64,000 nt of DNA from Ectocarpus siliculosus. Taxonomy: Eukaryota; Sar; Phaeophyceae; Ectocarpales; Ectocarpaceae. Positions 1-11,004 of this stretch are shown in pieces. The stretch spans positions 1 to 64,000 of the forward strand of contig FN648687.1 in the NCBI GenBank assembly GCA_000310025.1, read 5' to 3'. Made by a program: the position numbers and the translations under genes. Below the pieces are notes generated by a model, which saw only the letters and a program-made list of their open reading frames with translations, did not search any database and was not told where the DNA came from. The first letter of the stretch is position 1, and each line of letters starts with the position of its first letter.

Positions 1-180
1 GCCCAAATTGAAAGGTATATTCGTTCATTAGTACGCATTGTGCCAACGTATCCTGGGCTCTTATATCTTCATATCTGTGTTGGAGACGTTGCGTTTTGTC
101 CAGCCGGAAAAAAAAGAAATTCTAGTACACTAAGGCCAGTTAACCCGGACCGTCGAACCGACACAATCTACAGTCAGGAG

Positions 181-470
181 GTCTGGCCTTCGGTTGTGAC
201 TGCCTCCCAACCTGTATCATCGGTGCTTTCACAACCAGGAGGTTTGGCCTAAGGTTGTGGCTGCCCCCCAACCTGTGTGATCGGTGCTTGCACAACTAAG
301 TGGTATGGCCAACGTTGTGGCTGCCTCCCAACCTGGCTGTGTGACCGGTTCTTGCACAACCAAGAGGTGTGGCCTAACGTTGTGGCTGACTCCCAACCTC
401 CCGCATCCGTCCTTGTACAACCAAGCCGTTTGGCCAAGGTTGGGGCCTCCTCCCAACACCCCTCTAAACT
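181..470 (+). repeat. 61-bp minisatellite, about 4.5 units
   Basis: Successive units begin with a GT(C/T/A/G)TGGCC motif at about 181, 242, 302, 367 and 427. Each continues through a conserved GTTGTGGCTGCCTCCCAACC core and ends in a CACAACCAAG-like stretch. Unit length is about 61-65 bp, and the last unit decays into a C-rich tail. A fragment of the tail (ACAACCTGCCCTC) recurs near 757, so the repeat has a dispersed relative close by. Reading frames through it are repeat shadows. Confidence 0.8.
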
Positions 471-579
471 TACCCCTACCTTCTGGGTGCCCACAACCCA
501 CCCACAACCTGCCCTCTGGCCATCCGTGCACGTGGGACCCTGCACAAAAGGCTATCCCACGATCGCTGTTGCTTGAGAC

Positions 580-2030
580 CTATATCTTCGCGGGGAGTCC
601 GCACAGACGCCGGAGTTGATATTGAAGGCATGACACGAGCATGCGAGCATCAGACCATAAAAAAATCCCCGACTTGCCACACATCCTGCGAGTAGCAACA
701 TACAGCTTCTTCACATACTATGTGCTTGCTAGCTTCGTTCAAGATTGAGATCGCATACAACCTGCCCTCGGGCCACCCATGCTGGTACAACGGCGCCAGA
801 ATAGATGGGAAGAACAGACAGATACGTAGCTTTCGCCGCCATACCCTACGAGATCTATATATCTCCGGAATTGTGGTACCGAAACCTTCGCAGTCCGTAC
901 GCGTCTTGCGCGTTTGGAAGCTTGCCGTGTAAGCTTCCGCTCTCATCTCGGTACGACATCATCAATCTGCGCCATTGTCGTACCGTTGTTGCCACCCGCA
1001 AGCGTCTTCCACATTTATTTGTAAAACTCGCCATTACACCACATGCTTCGACGTTTGTGTGTTGCTTGCTGTCTTCTACGCGTACCTCGGGTGTAGTCTT
1101 CAAACAAGGGCCTTCAAACAAAGTATCATGTTCGTGGAAGTTTATCTTTTTCCAGCAAAACAACAATTACAGTACGGCTTCAATCCTCTCCTTTCAAAAC
1201 TCAACCCGCATACACTTGCCATCGCCATGCAACCTACGAGCGCAGCGGCGACCCCCGATAGCGGTCGCCCGCGAAGCGGCGTTGTATTCTACTACAACTA
1301 CTGCTGTTCCTTTAGTACCTCGTGGTTTATCGTAGCAAGCCGGAATCGGCGGCGAGGGTAGACCGAACAAACCCAATGCCGACCAACGATCAACGCACTA
1401 CACGTGCAAATGTACATACGTAGAAAGGTCATATCTTGCGCACGCTGCACATTCAAGCTCGTTACATTGCTTCCACTTTGCTGTACGGGAGGTGCTTGCC
1501 GTTCCGAAGATGGTCGCTTTGTTCAGCGGCGGCGGCAGGCGGCAAGCGGCAAGCGGCAGTCTATTTTACGTATGCGTTGTAGCACGGCGGTACCATCAGC
1601 AGCAGCAGGTACATGCGGCACAAGCAAGCACCTAGCAGATGGCCGAGGAAGAAGTTCGCTTGCTTCCTTCCCCTCACCCCTCCAAGAATCCAAAGAGACC
1701 CCATTGCGGTCGTCCTTCTACGTGTGACTGTTGTGCGCAACATGCAATGCACGCTGTGTGTGTGCTACAGCGGTACTGTCATCATGCGTTGGCCAATGAG
1801 AATAAGGCCCCCAAACCGCATAAAAATGCTGATGGATCTATATAGACGGCGTTGCCAGTTGAGTGCACCAGGTCACGCTGTGCCGCTGCTGCTGGTGCTG
1901 TTGCGAGTAAGGTTAGGGCTATACAGTTTACACCCATCACGGGACATACGCGACAGAATCAACCAGGGTGCGGGCTGTCAAGTCCTACCCGTTATTCATG
2001 CGGGTTGACATTTTCCACGAGAGTCCACCC
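580..2030. other. no recognisable gene
   Basis: Several overlapping open frames of 60-176 codons exist on both strands, but none shows a recognisable domain and all have mixed composition. A short run of GGCGGCAGGC/GGCAAGC repeats lies near 1,528-1,556. I see no transposon ends here. Confidence 0.4.
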
Positions 2031-2034
2031 TCGA

Positions 2035-2280
2035 CATGAAGCTTTGGAATTTTTGCCATGGAAACCACGGAAACGTTCCATGGAGGGCCATGGAACTTGC
2101 CCTGGAAATCTCCGTGGAAATGCCATGGAATATTTCACGGAGTCCATGGAGTCCATGGGCCTCCATGGAGTAATCCACAGAGCCCCATGGAATTCCATGG
2201 AGCTCCATAAGGTGCTATGTAACGTTTCATGAAACTCCATGGAACTCAACCATATTCCATGGAGTTCCATGGAATTGATA
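2035..2280. repeat. CCATGG palindrome array
   Basis: The stretch is almost entirely made of variants of the decamer TTCCATGGAA and its halves (CCATGGAG, TTCCACGG, CTCCATGG), in irregular spacing. Both strands therefore read alike. The overlapping open frames (many MELHG or SMEFHG peptides) come from this composition. The same decamer sits inside each unit of the 116-bp satellite at 38-47.8 kb. A related palindromic array at 17.5-18.25 kb uses GTCCCATGGGAC instead. Confidence 0.85.
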
Positions 2281-2879
2281 AATCATGTGGACGATTGGCT
2301 GAGACACATTTATGCCTGGCAGTGTGGCCACAGCTCTGATTGAAATTCTGGCCACGACCATTTCCAAAAATCGTTTTTTTTTTCAAAGCGTCTTTAACGC
2401 GAGGAACATGTCTTTAAAATTCCGGGGACGATAACCTACCATGCCCGGGGTCAATGGAGTTGTACCATACGTCAAATGACGCCCCGTTGCAGCAGGGATA
2501 CATAGCACGAAACGAGAACACCGTACACTTGGCGATCACATCGTGGCAGTGGGTGAAATCCGGATGTCCTATATAACCGAGTTTGAAGTACTTAATATTT
2601 AGCAGTCACAGCGTGGTCTCTATGCGTTGTTGAAAACCTTGCCGACAGCTTTGTCACACCGAACCAGCCCGCTGTTCCAACTTAAGCACGGAACACGTGC
2701 TATGCCACGCGCTACCTACCCGACAGGGACAAAACGACGAACATTAACCAGAAATTATCGGTAAAAGACAGACAGCACTAGAAACAAAAACAAGACAAAC
2801 TTGAAAGAAGAAAGAGATTTCATCACTTTACGCTTGACTTAAGTTTCATGGATATACGAATGCACAGCCCTCGCAAGAA
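2281..2879. other. no recognisable feature
   Basis: This is moderately AT-rich sequence without long open frames, tandem structure or recognisable ends. Confidence 0.4.
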
Positions 2880-3330
2880 GGTCTAGTGCTTCGCTGTACT
2901 TCCCGTCCTTCCCCTTCGCGTTCAAGAAGGAGCGGCAGTCCTCGAGACGAGAGCGGACGTCGGCCTCTCTCTGTAAGCGACATTGTCATGCACGACCCTG
3001 GCCTACCGTCGCCGTCCTCCTATGCACTGGACACATCGCCATTGAGGTCTATGTTGTCAAGGTCCTCCTTTACACCCGGCAGCTTTATTTCTATCTCTTC
3101 CTCCAACACCTCTGGGGCATCCTCTACACGAAGCTACGTCTTCACTACCTCACGGACTTGAACCTCAGTGAGGCCTGCGGGCTTCTCGACGAACAAGTTG
3201 TCCGTCAACACTCCCGCCATAGACCTAAAGTCCATGACGCTGGCTGGCATAGACATCTCCGCGACCCGGTCGCAGAGGTTGTCGACTTCATCGTGCACGT
3301 TGGTTCACCACGTACTGTCAAGCCGGCGGT
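2880..3330 (-). pseudogene. decayed coding remnant, family unknown
   Basis: On the minus strand one frame gives a strongly protein-like, acidic run. It reads VHDEVDNLCDRVAEMSMPAS, then a stretch with LTEVQVREVVKT, a stop, and then LRVEDAPEVLEEEIEIKLPG continuing to DLDNIDLNGDVSSA and a second stop. The balanced composition and the repeated Glu/Asp/Val pattern differ from neighbouring random frames, so I read it as the C-terminal end of a dead gene or transposase. Acidic tails of this kind occur in pogo/Tigger-type transposases, but no catalytic motif is visible, so the family stays open. Confidence 0.35.
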
Positions 3331-3840
3331 GGACGAGCCGCCGGCAGACGAGAAGAATCTCTCCATACCAACACCAAGTAGTAGCGCCAGCGGCAGCAGA
3401 CAGCTTTCTGTGCTGTCTACACGGGCGTGCTGGTGTGGTGCATCACGAGTTTTGGGGGGGCGCGCGGTAAAAATACCCCCCCCCCCTATGGTATATGTCT
3501 GCGGGGCACCCTGGTTCAGATTTGTTTCCGTCTTCATCGCGGGGAGTTGACTTAGAGCGAGCGTCTTTACCGCGGGGATGACTGTAAATATATTTTGGAC
3601 CAAGAAAACCACGCGCGTGGTGAACCCAGCCCTGTGGTGGTGGACCAAGTATACCTCGCGTTGGTGAGGGGGGGTTTACCCCTCCCGGCACTGTGGTGGT
3701 GGACCAAGCCAACTACTGCTACACCCCTGCTGCTGTTGGTGCACGAGTTTGTATCTCACAGCTGTCCGTGTGCGTCTCACGTTGTGTGCCCTGCACCTGT
3801 CTTCATCCTCGTCGATGTGTAATCCCTTCCATACGTCCTG
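3331..3840. other. C/G-run-rich spacer with a short direct repeat
   Basis: There is no gene. The motif CTGTGGTGGTGGACCAAG occurs twice (about 3,631 and 3,690), the two copies separated by a run of G, and homopolymer C and G tracts (3,455-3,486) are present. The stretch looks like small imperfect repeats in non-coding DNA. Confidence 0.45.
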
Positions 3841-3852
3841 TACAACCTTGAC

Positions 3853-5880
3853 TCATGCCGTGGGTTGTCTACCCCTCTTTTTTTTCGCCCACTTCGCCTC
3901 CCACACTATTCTCGGCAACCTCTCTTGTCCCGTCCCGCATATACGATACTGCCATGTCAGCTTCCTTGCGTCTCTTTCCCACCGTAGGGATTGGATCCCC
4001 AATTCTGCCCTGAGAGCTGCACTACTTGTGCGCTTGGAGCATCCTAGAATGATTTTCGCTGCTTGCATCTGCGCCGCCTCGATTTCTTTCACTACCTTCT
4101 CATTTCCTTCCCGTACTTCTCCGGCGTACTCTAGCGGCGGTATGATTACGCTCTTCAAAACCGTCAAGTTGGTGCGTGTATCGACGTGCCGGTTTGCGAG
4201 TATTGAGTGCAGTTTCCCTGCTCGTGCTTTGCTCTTTTCCGCTACCTTGGACATGTGTGCATTCCACGAGCAGTCGTTTGCGATCTCTACTCCGAGGTAT
4301 GTGTACTGGTCCACTACCACAATCTCCTCGATCCCCCACTTCCGTCTATGTTCTACTGTTTCCTCCCTGACTTCGTAGCATACCATGACGGCACTCTTAT
4401 TAACGTTGGCAGACAATCTCCACATATCAATTTGTAGTTGCATGCAGTCCCTCAGGGGTGTTTTGACATACCAACAAAATCATCCGCGAACAGCATTCCT
4501 GACACCGAAGTTTCCGTGTCCCCTACTTCTACCCCCTTTCGGACTGCCTCTACGACTTCCAACAGATCGTTGATGAACACCTAAACCAAAGTTGGGGACA
4601 GCCTGCAACCTTGTGGGACCCCCTGCCCAACGTCGAAGAATTTTGACAGTTCTCCTTCTAGCACGACCGCGCTTTTCGTACACTTTGCCATCTTCTTCGG
4701 CACTCTCCACTTTTCCCCCTTGATCCGGTACGTGGACAAGTGTATCCATAGCCCATTTCTCCATATGGTGTCGTATGCCTTTTTCACGTCCAGGAAAAGG
4801 GAGTAGGTCGGCTTGCCCGCCCTCTTCCTACCTTGGATAATCCTCCCTACCGTGAATGCGTGGGCTACGCACCCCCCCTTCTGTCGGAAACCTGCCTGGC
4901 CCTCACTAATGCTACGTTCCTTCTCCAATACTCCCACTATTCTATTGTTCAGCAGGTTAAAAAACACCCCTGTGTTCAACAGTGTGATATCCCTGGAGTT
5001 TCCTGGGTCAGTCTTGTTTCCTTTCTTAAACAAGTTCACAACCACTCCTTCCCTCCATTTACTTGGCTCATACTTATTTTTCCACACCCAGTTGGATCAT
5101 CCCCTTCCCCCCAAACTTCATGAACTCGTTGACTATCCCATCCGCCCCTGCTGCTGCTTTGTGGCACTGCAGCTTGTTCACACACGCCTCAACCTCGTCC
5201 TAAGTAAACTCCTTTTCTAGTTCTACGTTCCTAACGTCTGCCTTCGATATCTGTTCTTCTTTCTGGGCCCATGCGTCCACCTCCTTCTGAAACACTTGGT
5301 TAAAAGATTAATTCTCCGAAGGAACTTCAAGTTTTTTGTGGTGTCCTGCTAGACCTTCCCTTTTTCCATCCCCACTGCCGACTAGTCCACCGTTCACACC
5401 TTGCAAAGTTGCTACCCCTGAGTTGTTGAACTCTGTCCTCGTCCTGTCCCTTAGAATCCCAAACAGCGGCAGCTCCAACATGTCTCCCTTCCACAGTTTC
5501 AGCTTCCATCCTCCCGGCTTCTTCGCCATCCTCATGATCTCTACAGAAACTGGACCGTGGCCACTTGTTTTCGTGATTTTTCAGGCAGGTATACGCAATA
5601 CTCGGCCTTTCCAATCCGAGTGTCTGGTGGAGGTTGTGGTTCCTTTCAGTTCTTTTGCCGGCTCACCGACGCTAAATAGCGCCTCCAACATAGGCTCGTA
5701 GTCTAGATCTGAGCTCACACGTCCCGGCACAAGTACCCCAGTCTTGGGCCGGGTGTTCTGCTTGAAAAACACCCAGACGTCCCCCGATCACCCAATATAT
5801 CATCTCCGAAGTCCCGCGGTACAAGCTACTTTCCTCCTGGGAGGTCATTTTCACCACAATAAGTTCAGCGACGACTTGCA
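3853..5880 (-). mobile_element. decayed LINE (non-LTR retrotransposon)
   Basis: On the minus strand, frames carry the signature blocks of a non-LTR reverse transcriptase in the right order. First comes an endonuclease-to-RT linker (about 5,300-5,880), then WREGVVVNLFKKGNKTDPGN (about 5,060). These are followed by the palm motif SLFLDVKKAYDTIWRNGLW (about 4,750-4,810), GVPQGCRLSPTLV (about 4,600), the catalytic FADD in GMLFADDFVGMSK (about 4,480-4,500) and a post-RT region with YTYLGVEIANDCSWNAHMSK (to 3,853). The frame is interrupted several times: a stop just after the SPTLV block, another shortly after FADD, and frame changes in the linker. The copy is therefore dead. It differs clearly from the LINE at 57.3 kb. 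Neither terminus nor a target duplication could be found. Confidence 0.85.
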
Positions 5881-5896
5881 TAGCCTAAGATCCTAC

Positions 5897-6865
5897 TACT
5901 CATAGTCGTGCATGCCGTAGTCGTTAGACCATTGACCTCGCATCCCTACAAAGCCGGGACGTTTTTCACACGCCGGGATTGAACGTACACCAACGTCCAG
6001 CGTCTCTTGTAGCTTCACCATGGATTGCTACCCCACTGATGCTCCCGAGCAGAGCTATCTGCCGAAGGTTCGGCCAATTCCCTTCTGCTTTGTACTCGCC
6101 TCTCTCCAATCGAGAGCAATGCATTGTGCGTACCGCACATCACCGCACATCTAGCTCCGCAGTTTTTGCGTTGGTGAGGTCGTTCAGCTTGCTCGGCGTG
6201 AGTAATAAGCTTTGCTTTGATGGCTCTATGTTTGATTGGTCCACTTCAAGCAAATAACACCCCCCTCCTCCGCCCCCTCGGCCTTGTTTGCCATCGGGGT
6301 TTGGGTTTTCGTCGCTTGGCAATGACGTTATAAAACAAGCCCCCCCCTGCGGTGTTTGCCATCGGGATTGGGTTTTCGTCGCTTGGCAACGACGTTGTAA
6401 AAGAAGCCAATTCACTTCGTGAACTCGGCAACCAGGTTAAGTTTTTTTTTTTTTACCTCGGTTTTTTTTTGGCGGTAACCATAATGGTGGTCGAGTAGAT
6501 CATGTTGTGCGGGGTGGAGAAACCTCACTTCGCGCAAGGGGGATGATCGCACCACGTTGTGTTAAAATGTTCAAGCATCCTCGAGGCGGTTACACAGTGC
6601 TTACAACTGTCTCTGGAAGTGAAAGAACCAGAAAATAAATTAAGTCATACGTAGCTGTCATCCGTACGCAAGGAAGTAAGCAAAGATGCCGAACACCCTT
6701 AGCAGGATGCAGCTCACCCTTCATGCGACTCGCCGAATACCTCACGGCGCTTCGCGCTTTGTGATGTGAGAGCCTGGTCCGGTGAGAACCCGGCGTGCTC
6801 CGTCCCGGCTTTGTAGGGATGCGAGGTCAATGGTCTAATGACTACGGCATGCACGACTATGAGTA
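5897..6865. mobile_element. foldback DNA element with ~66-bp TIRs
   Basis: The left end starts TACTCATAGTCGTGCATGCC at 5,897. The right end is its reverse complement, finishing at 6,865. The two arms match over about 66 bp with one mismatch and then continue with small gaps to about 86 bp (ending near ACGCCGGG). The interior of about 800 bp has no transposase and holds a 70-bp tandem duplication. This is the structure of a non-autonomous terminal-inverted-repeat transposon or foldback element. The right end abuts a poly-C run (6,866 on), and no target-site duplication could be recognised, so the superfamily is open. Confidence 0.85.
6283..6410. repeat. tandem duplication inside the foldback element
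   Basis: Two copies of about 70 bp follow each other, each with TTTGCCATCGGG then GGGTTTTCGTCGCTTGGCAA and a GACGTT(A/G)TAAAA tail. They differ by a few substitutions. This is internal structure of the 5,897-6,865 element. Confidence 0.75.
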
Positions 6866-7884
6866 CCCCCCCCCCCCCCCCCTCCACCGTCCCATCCATT
6901 TTGGATCTCACGTCGGAGAGTTTTGGGGTGTCTTAGCTCGAAGTCCTCCACCGCCCGTTGGGGCACTTTGGTATTTTGTTTTTCATGGGTTCCATTAGGC
7001 ATTAACCTTAGGTGAGCTTGTACTTCCTTTGGACTGTACCCTCATCCTCTGGCGGAGGTAGAGGGGGTGGGGGGGCGCATGGCCTCTATTTTTCCGGGGG
7101 GGGTCGGGTACGGGTTGGGGATTGGGTCTATGTGTACTGCATTCTCGAAGTGTCCCCTCACTAGGGCTACTGTGGATTTTCAGTATACAGCAATCCTTAC
7201 TCAACGCGTCTATGTGTCCGAATTCAAACGGTCTGCCGGACCACACCATAGCAGTGCCTTCTCCGGCAACACTCTTCTCCTCCTGCCCGGCCGCTCCCTG
7301 CCGCCGCCGCCGCTCGTGCGTATAGCCGGCTGTTTGTATCACACCGGTGTGTCGACGAAGCAAACAACGAGTGATTTCTTCCGAGAGGGGGGACATCACA
7401 TTGCCTGCGCATGATAAACTGCCTTTGAGTACAAGTCACATGCAGCAGGTGGTCTATGTGCACTACTGTGACCACACACTGCACCACGCCCGAAACACCG
7501 CGCGGTGCCTGCGAGCGAGGCGAGTTGCGATGCTACACTCGCATTCACTCCACACCGATTGCATCAACAACTAAACCACTCTCTCTATGCCTTCTCCCCC
7601 TTGCTGATAGGGATCCAAGCGAACAACATCTGTCATTATTATGTACATATTTCATCTGGCAGCTGTGGTCGATGAATTTGGGTTCATTTCCGTGAACCAG
7701 CTTGTACCGACAACAGTGGCATCATTAGAAACTGTTGACATTCCCTCTCGAACATTCTTGTAACAGCTCTTCGTGGCATTCTCCTGTGCTAGCACAGAAA
7801 TCTAATCTGCACCACCAAGGTTGGTTGAACCGTATGTCCCTTGCAAATCTCAAACAACGTTGACGTGTCTGCCGGGTATATCAG
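6866..7884. other. upstream region of the glycosyltransferase gene
   Basis: No gene is recognised. The stretch contains homopolymer C and G tracts (6,866-6,881; 7,064-7,075) and short shadow frames. At least one earlier exon of the glycosyltransferase should lie here or further left, because the first exon I can place starts behind a splice acceptor in mid-codon. I could not identify that exon, a TATA box or a transcription start. Confidence 0.35.
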
Positions 7885-10800
7885 CGCTGAGATGCAGGTG
7901 AAGCTGATGGCCCAGCAGAATTCTACCGAGTTCGTCGCGTCGGTCAACGTTACGCTCGAGGAAGAAACCGAGGAACGGACGGATCAATTCGTCCACACCA
8001 CGGACAACGATTGCAACTCCAGGTGGACGTCTTGGCCTGCGGTTCAAGAGGCGGCCATCGCCAGTGGCACGGTGCTAGTGTTCGACGTTTTTGCGTCTAT
8101 CGGCAACTTATTCGTCACTCTTCATTGCCTCATCAAGGTGATGCTGTGTCGTGTAAGCACTGTGAGACATCCTGTAGCTCATTCAGGATGACACTAGCAC
8201 AAACTAAGCAAGTACTCTCGCGCGTGTTGACACTGAAATATATATGAACGTGGAGTCCGACAAAAAAGTTGATTTACGGACAATCCTTTGCGGCGAGACA
8301 GGATGGTGTACACCACGTTCGTTTGTCCAGAGTTTCAGTGTCTTCCTCCAATAACCTGGGTGAATACGTGGGCTTGCTTGCGGCAGTAGTTGTTCAATTT
8401 GAGTGGGTTCCAGATGAAGTCAACCACCCTCGGTTTGGTTTCGTCCCAATAACTTACCAAGATAGGAACGTTGATTTGTTCGACATTTCGAGCGTTCCAT
8501 CCAGGCGACCCTGAAAATGCTCGTCTGTCGCTTACACAATCTACAAGTGCATCACATGTTGCCCAACGTAAACGATGATGGATATCTTTCCTCCTAATTA
8601 AACGAAAACCTTGCATGGTTGTTTGATTTTCTTGGGACGGGCACATTCAATGCGGAAATGCTTGTGAGACGGTGACGGAAAAATAGGGACTACACACCTT
8701 GGGTTCGAATTTGGACAACGTCAACCAACATTTACCATGACCTTCACTGGCCTTAGACACAATCACCTGAAAACATAACGGGTCGCTTGTCTCCGGTCAA
8801 TTTATATTGGCGGATGTTGGAGGCAGGTGTTTCTTGATTGATAGCGCCACCATCAATTGGGCAATCGTGATCTTCCCTGCATGAGCTATGACTGTGAGCC
8901 CGACCCTGGGAGGAACGCGATGCTGTCCTCATCGCAACGTTTACTACTAGGTTCATGTCGGGGCCATTGTTCAAGCAGAAAATTCGACTATTCGGGCTTG
9001 GTCTCGTCGCAAACTTCCTTACCACTAATTTATGAGATTCGACCTTTGTTGCCTCTCTGTAGACCGCCCGGCTCCTCGAAGTGGCACTGCTTCTCAAATG
9101 GGAGAAATTTCAAGGATTTCGAGCGGCGTTCGACCCGGCATCAATCAAGTGGGACGTGGATCCGACGACGCTTGTTCAACAGGCAGAAGGGTTGACTCTA
9201 GGTTTGTTGCCTGCGAAAGTGTGGGTGAACTACCAACCGATCCGTCAACCGTACGGTCGCTCAGCGTTTGTGGCCAAGCCGAGGCAAACAATGTTTGGCG
9301 TAACAACTGAATGTTTTGACGACGCGGCAAATGTCTCGTGTTGGTCGGTCGTTTGCTGTGATGGAAAAATATCGCCGTTTGTGTGTTTCATTACCTATAT
9401 GCTCGTGAATCAGGTGCTGAAGTCGAACAGCTTTACCCTTTCGAGTTTCCGGATGGACATTTGGTACTCTCGTCCCGGCAGTTAGAAACCCTTGCACAAC
9501 GGACGGGTATCCCTGAGACAAGCTCGGCAGAAATGGCCGCTGCAGTTAAAGAAGGCTGGGCCAGACTGCGACATCTTTCCAAAGATATCGTAAGTTTTGA
9601 GCATGGCTCTCCCGAACCATGTGCCTGGAACATGTTCCTGCGACGCAGGTGGGTCAATTATACGCTCGTGTACGGTAAAACGCATGCCACTTAATGGTGT
9701 CTGCCTTCAGGAAATCGTGTCTTGAGGGTTCGTGTGTAGTTGGAAATTTTGTGCAGTCGCCCATGGATGGATTCGATTTTGTAGGGTGTGTTGTCCCGTC
9801 GGTAGCCCTCGGACTGACTTGTCTGTTGCCGCGAAGTTGGCGGGTAGCTGTCTGTCGGCTACGTTTCCAGAATTTTAGTGTTTGTATGACCACATGCCCA
9901 CTTTCGTATGTTCCCAAAAATGATTGGCATCCGTTTTACCAAGATGAGCCGTCAGTATCGGACAGAGGCCTTTGTTCCCTCCAAAACGTATCCGGATCGC
10001 TCTCCGCGAGCATTGCTTACCCGCCTGTTCTAACGATACATGTGGCTCAGGTAGTGGCACCCCTGCATTGAATATTGCCTTGCAAACAATCCTGGAAAGA
10101 AATCAACCCCGGTCAACTGTAGGTCAAGATCCCTCTCTTTCACCCATGACCACCTGAAAACAAACATTGCTGGCGCAGCGCTTCCATGATGGCCAGCCTA
10201 GAGGCTCACAACCCGTGGACGCATTCTGGGTTCGACCCTCGCCCAAAGGACTACGTGGCGTGGCATATCCGGACTTCGAATGGGGAGAGCAAGAAATCGT
10301 TCAATCCAGATGTGAATACATATGTTTTCCATGGGCAGTCACCAACTACTGTGTTGCCGAATTTTCTGTCTGGCACCGACATCGCGGGGAAGATGTGCCC
10401 GAAGATGTTTGCCGAAGACACTCCGAAAATGCCGGTTTACATATCGTCCAACAGGTGTGTACGATATCCTATCGTAGCGATCTACGAAACGGTGTAACTG
10501 CCGTCACCCTGTGTCTCTGTTTCGATCGTTTTAGCTTCCAACCATTGGGAGTCCTTGCCGTGCTTAACCTAGCCATTCACAGCTGCCGCCACAGGCCATT
10601 TTTTCTAATTTTTTGCATTGTATTTTTTGCCGCTCCTCCGTTGCTTCTCGCCTGCCTTCATCTTTCCTGTCTTTTCGACACTGTTGCGCTGTCGCGGTTG
10701 CAGCAAAACCATGGCGCGCAACTGCTCCGCCCTTGCTGCTGAGCACGAGATTCGGGCAGGGTTCGTTGATATCGGTATAGAAGATCTGAATGCCCATACC

Positions 10801-11004
10801 TATTTCAGCAAGAATCCCAATGCGACGGCCTTGAACGCGTTCATCGACTACCTGTTTCTGATGGATTCTTCTATCATTGTTCAAACAGGATCGTCGTTCT
10901 CCACGACTGTTGCAAGAATAAAGGGTTTGAGGTGTAGGCCAGTAGAACACCCTCAAGACCTCCCTGTCGACAGATTGAGGGTCTGCTTGCCGGCTGGCTG
11001 CTAA
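7885..11004 (+). CDS. glycosyltransferase, fucosyltransferase-like, multi-exon
   Basis: Five coding segments can be placed: 7,885-8,137; 9,063 to about 9,290 (donor uncertain); 9,414-9,648; 10,179-10,454; and 10,704-11,004 (TAA). Each visible border has AG before and GT after, and the junction codons work: ATCAAG to ACCGCC in phase 0; CGCAG to CGCTTCC completing a serine; AACAG to CAAAACC completing a serine. The protein has SGTVLVFDVFASIGNLFVTL near its visible start, then YVAWHIRTSNGESK (a basic HIR motif as in fucosyltransferase folds), PVYISSN and NAFIDYLFLMDSSIIVQTGS followed by SFSTT. These resemble the nucleotide-sugar-binding region of GT23/GT37-like enzymes, which fucosylate glycans in the Golgi. 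The N-terminus (signal anchor) is missing from this model, and an extra exon near 9,880-10,050 is possible. The family call is by motif memory, without alignment. Confidence 0.6.

Noticed and set aside
2035-2280. Overlapping frames rich in MELHG and SMEFHG on both strands
   Set aside because: They arise from the CCATGG palindrome array.
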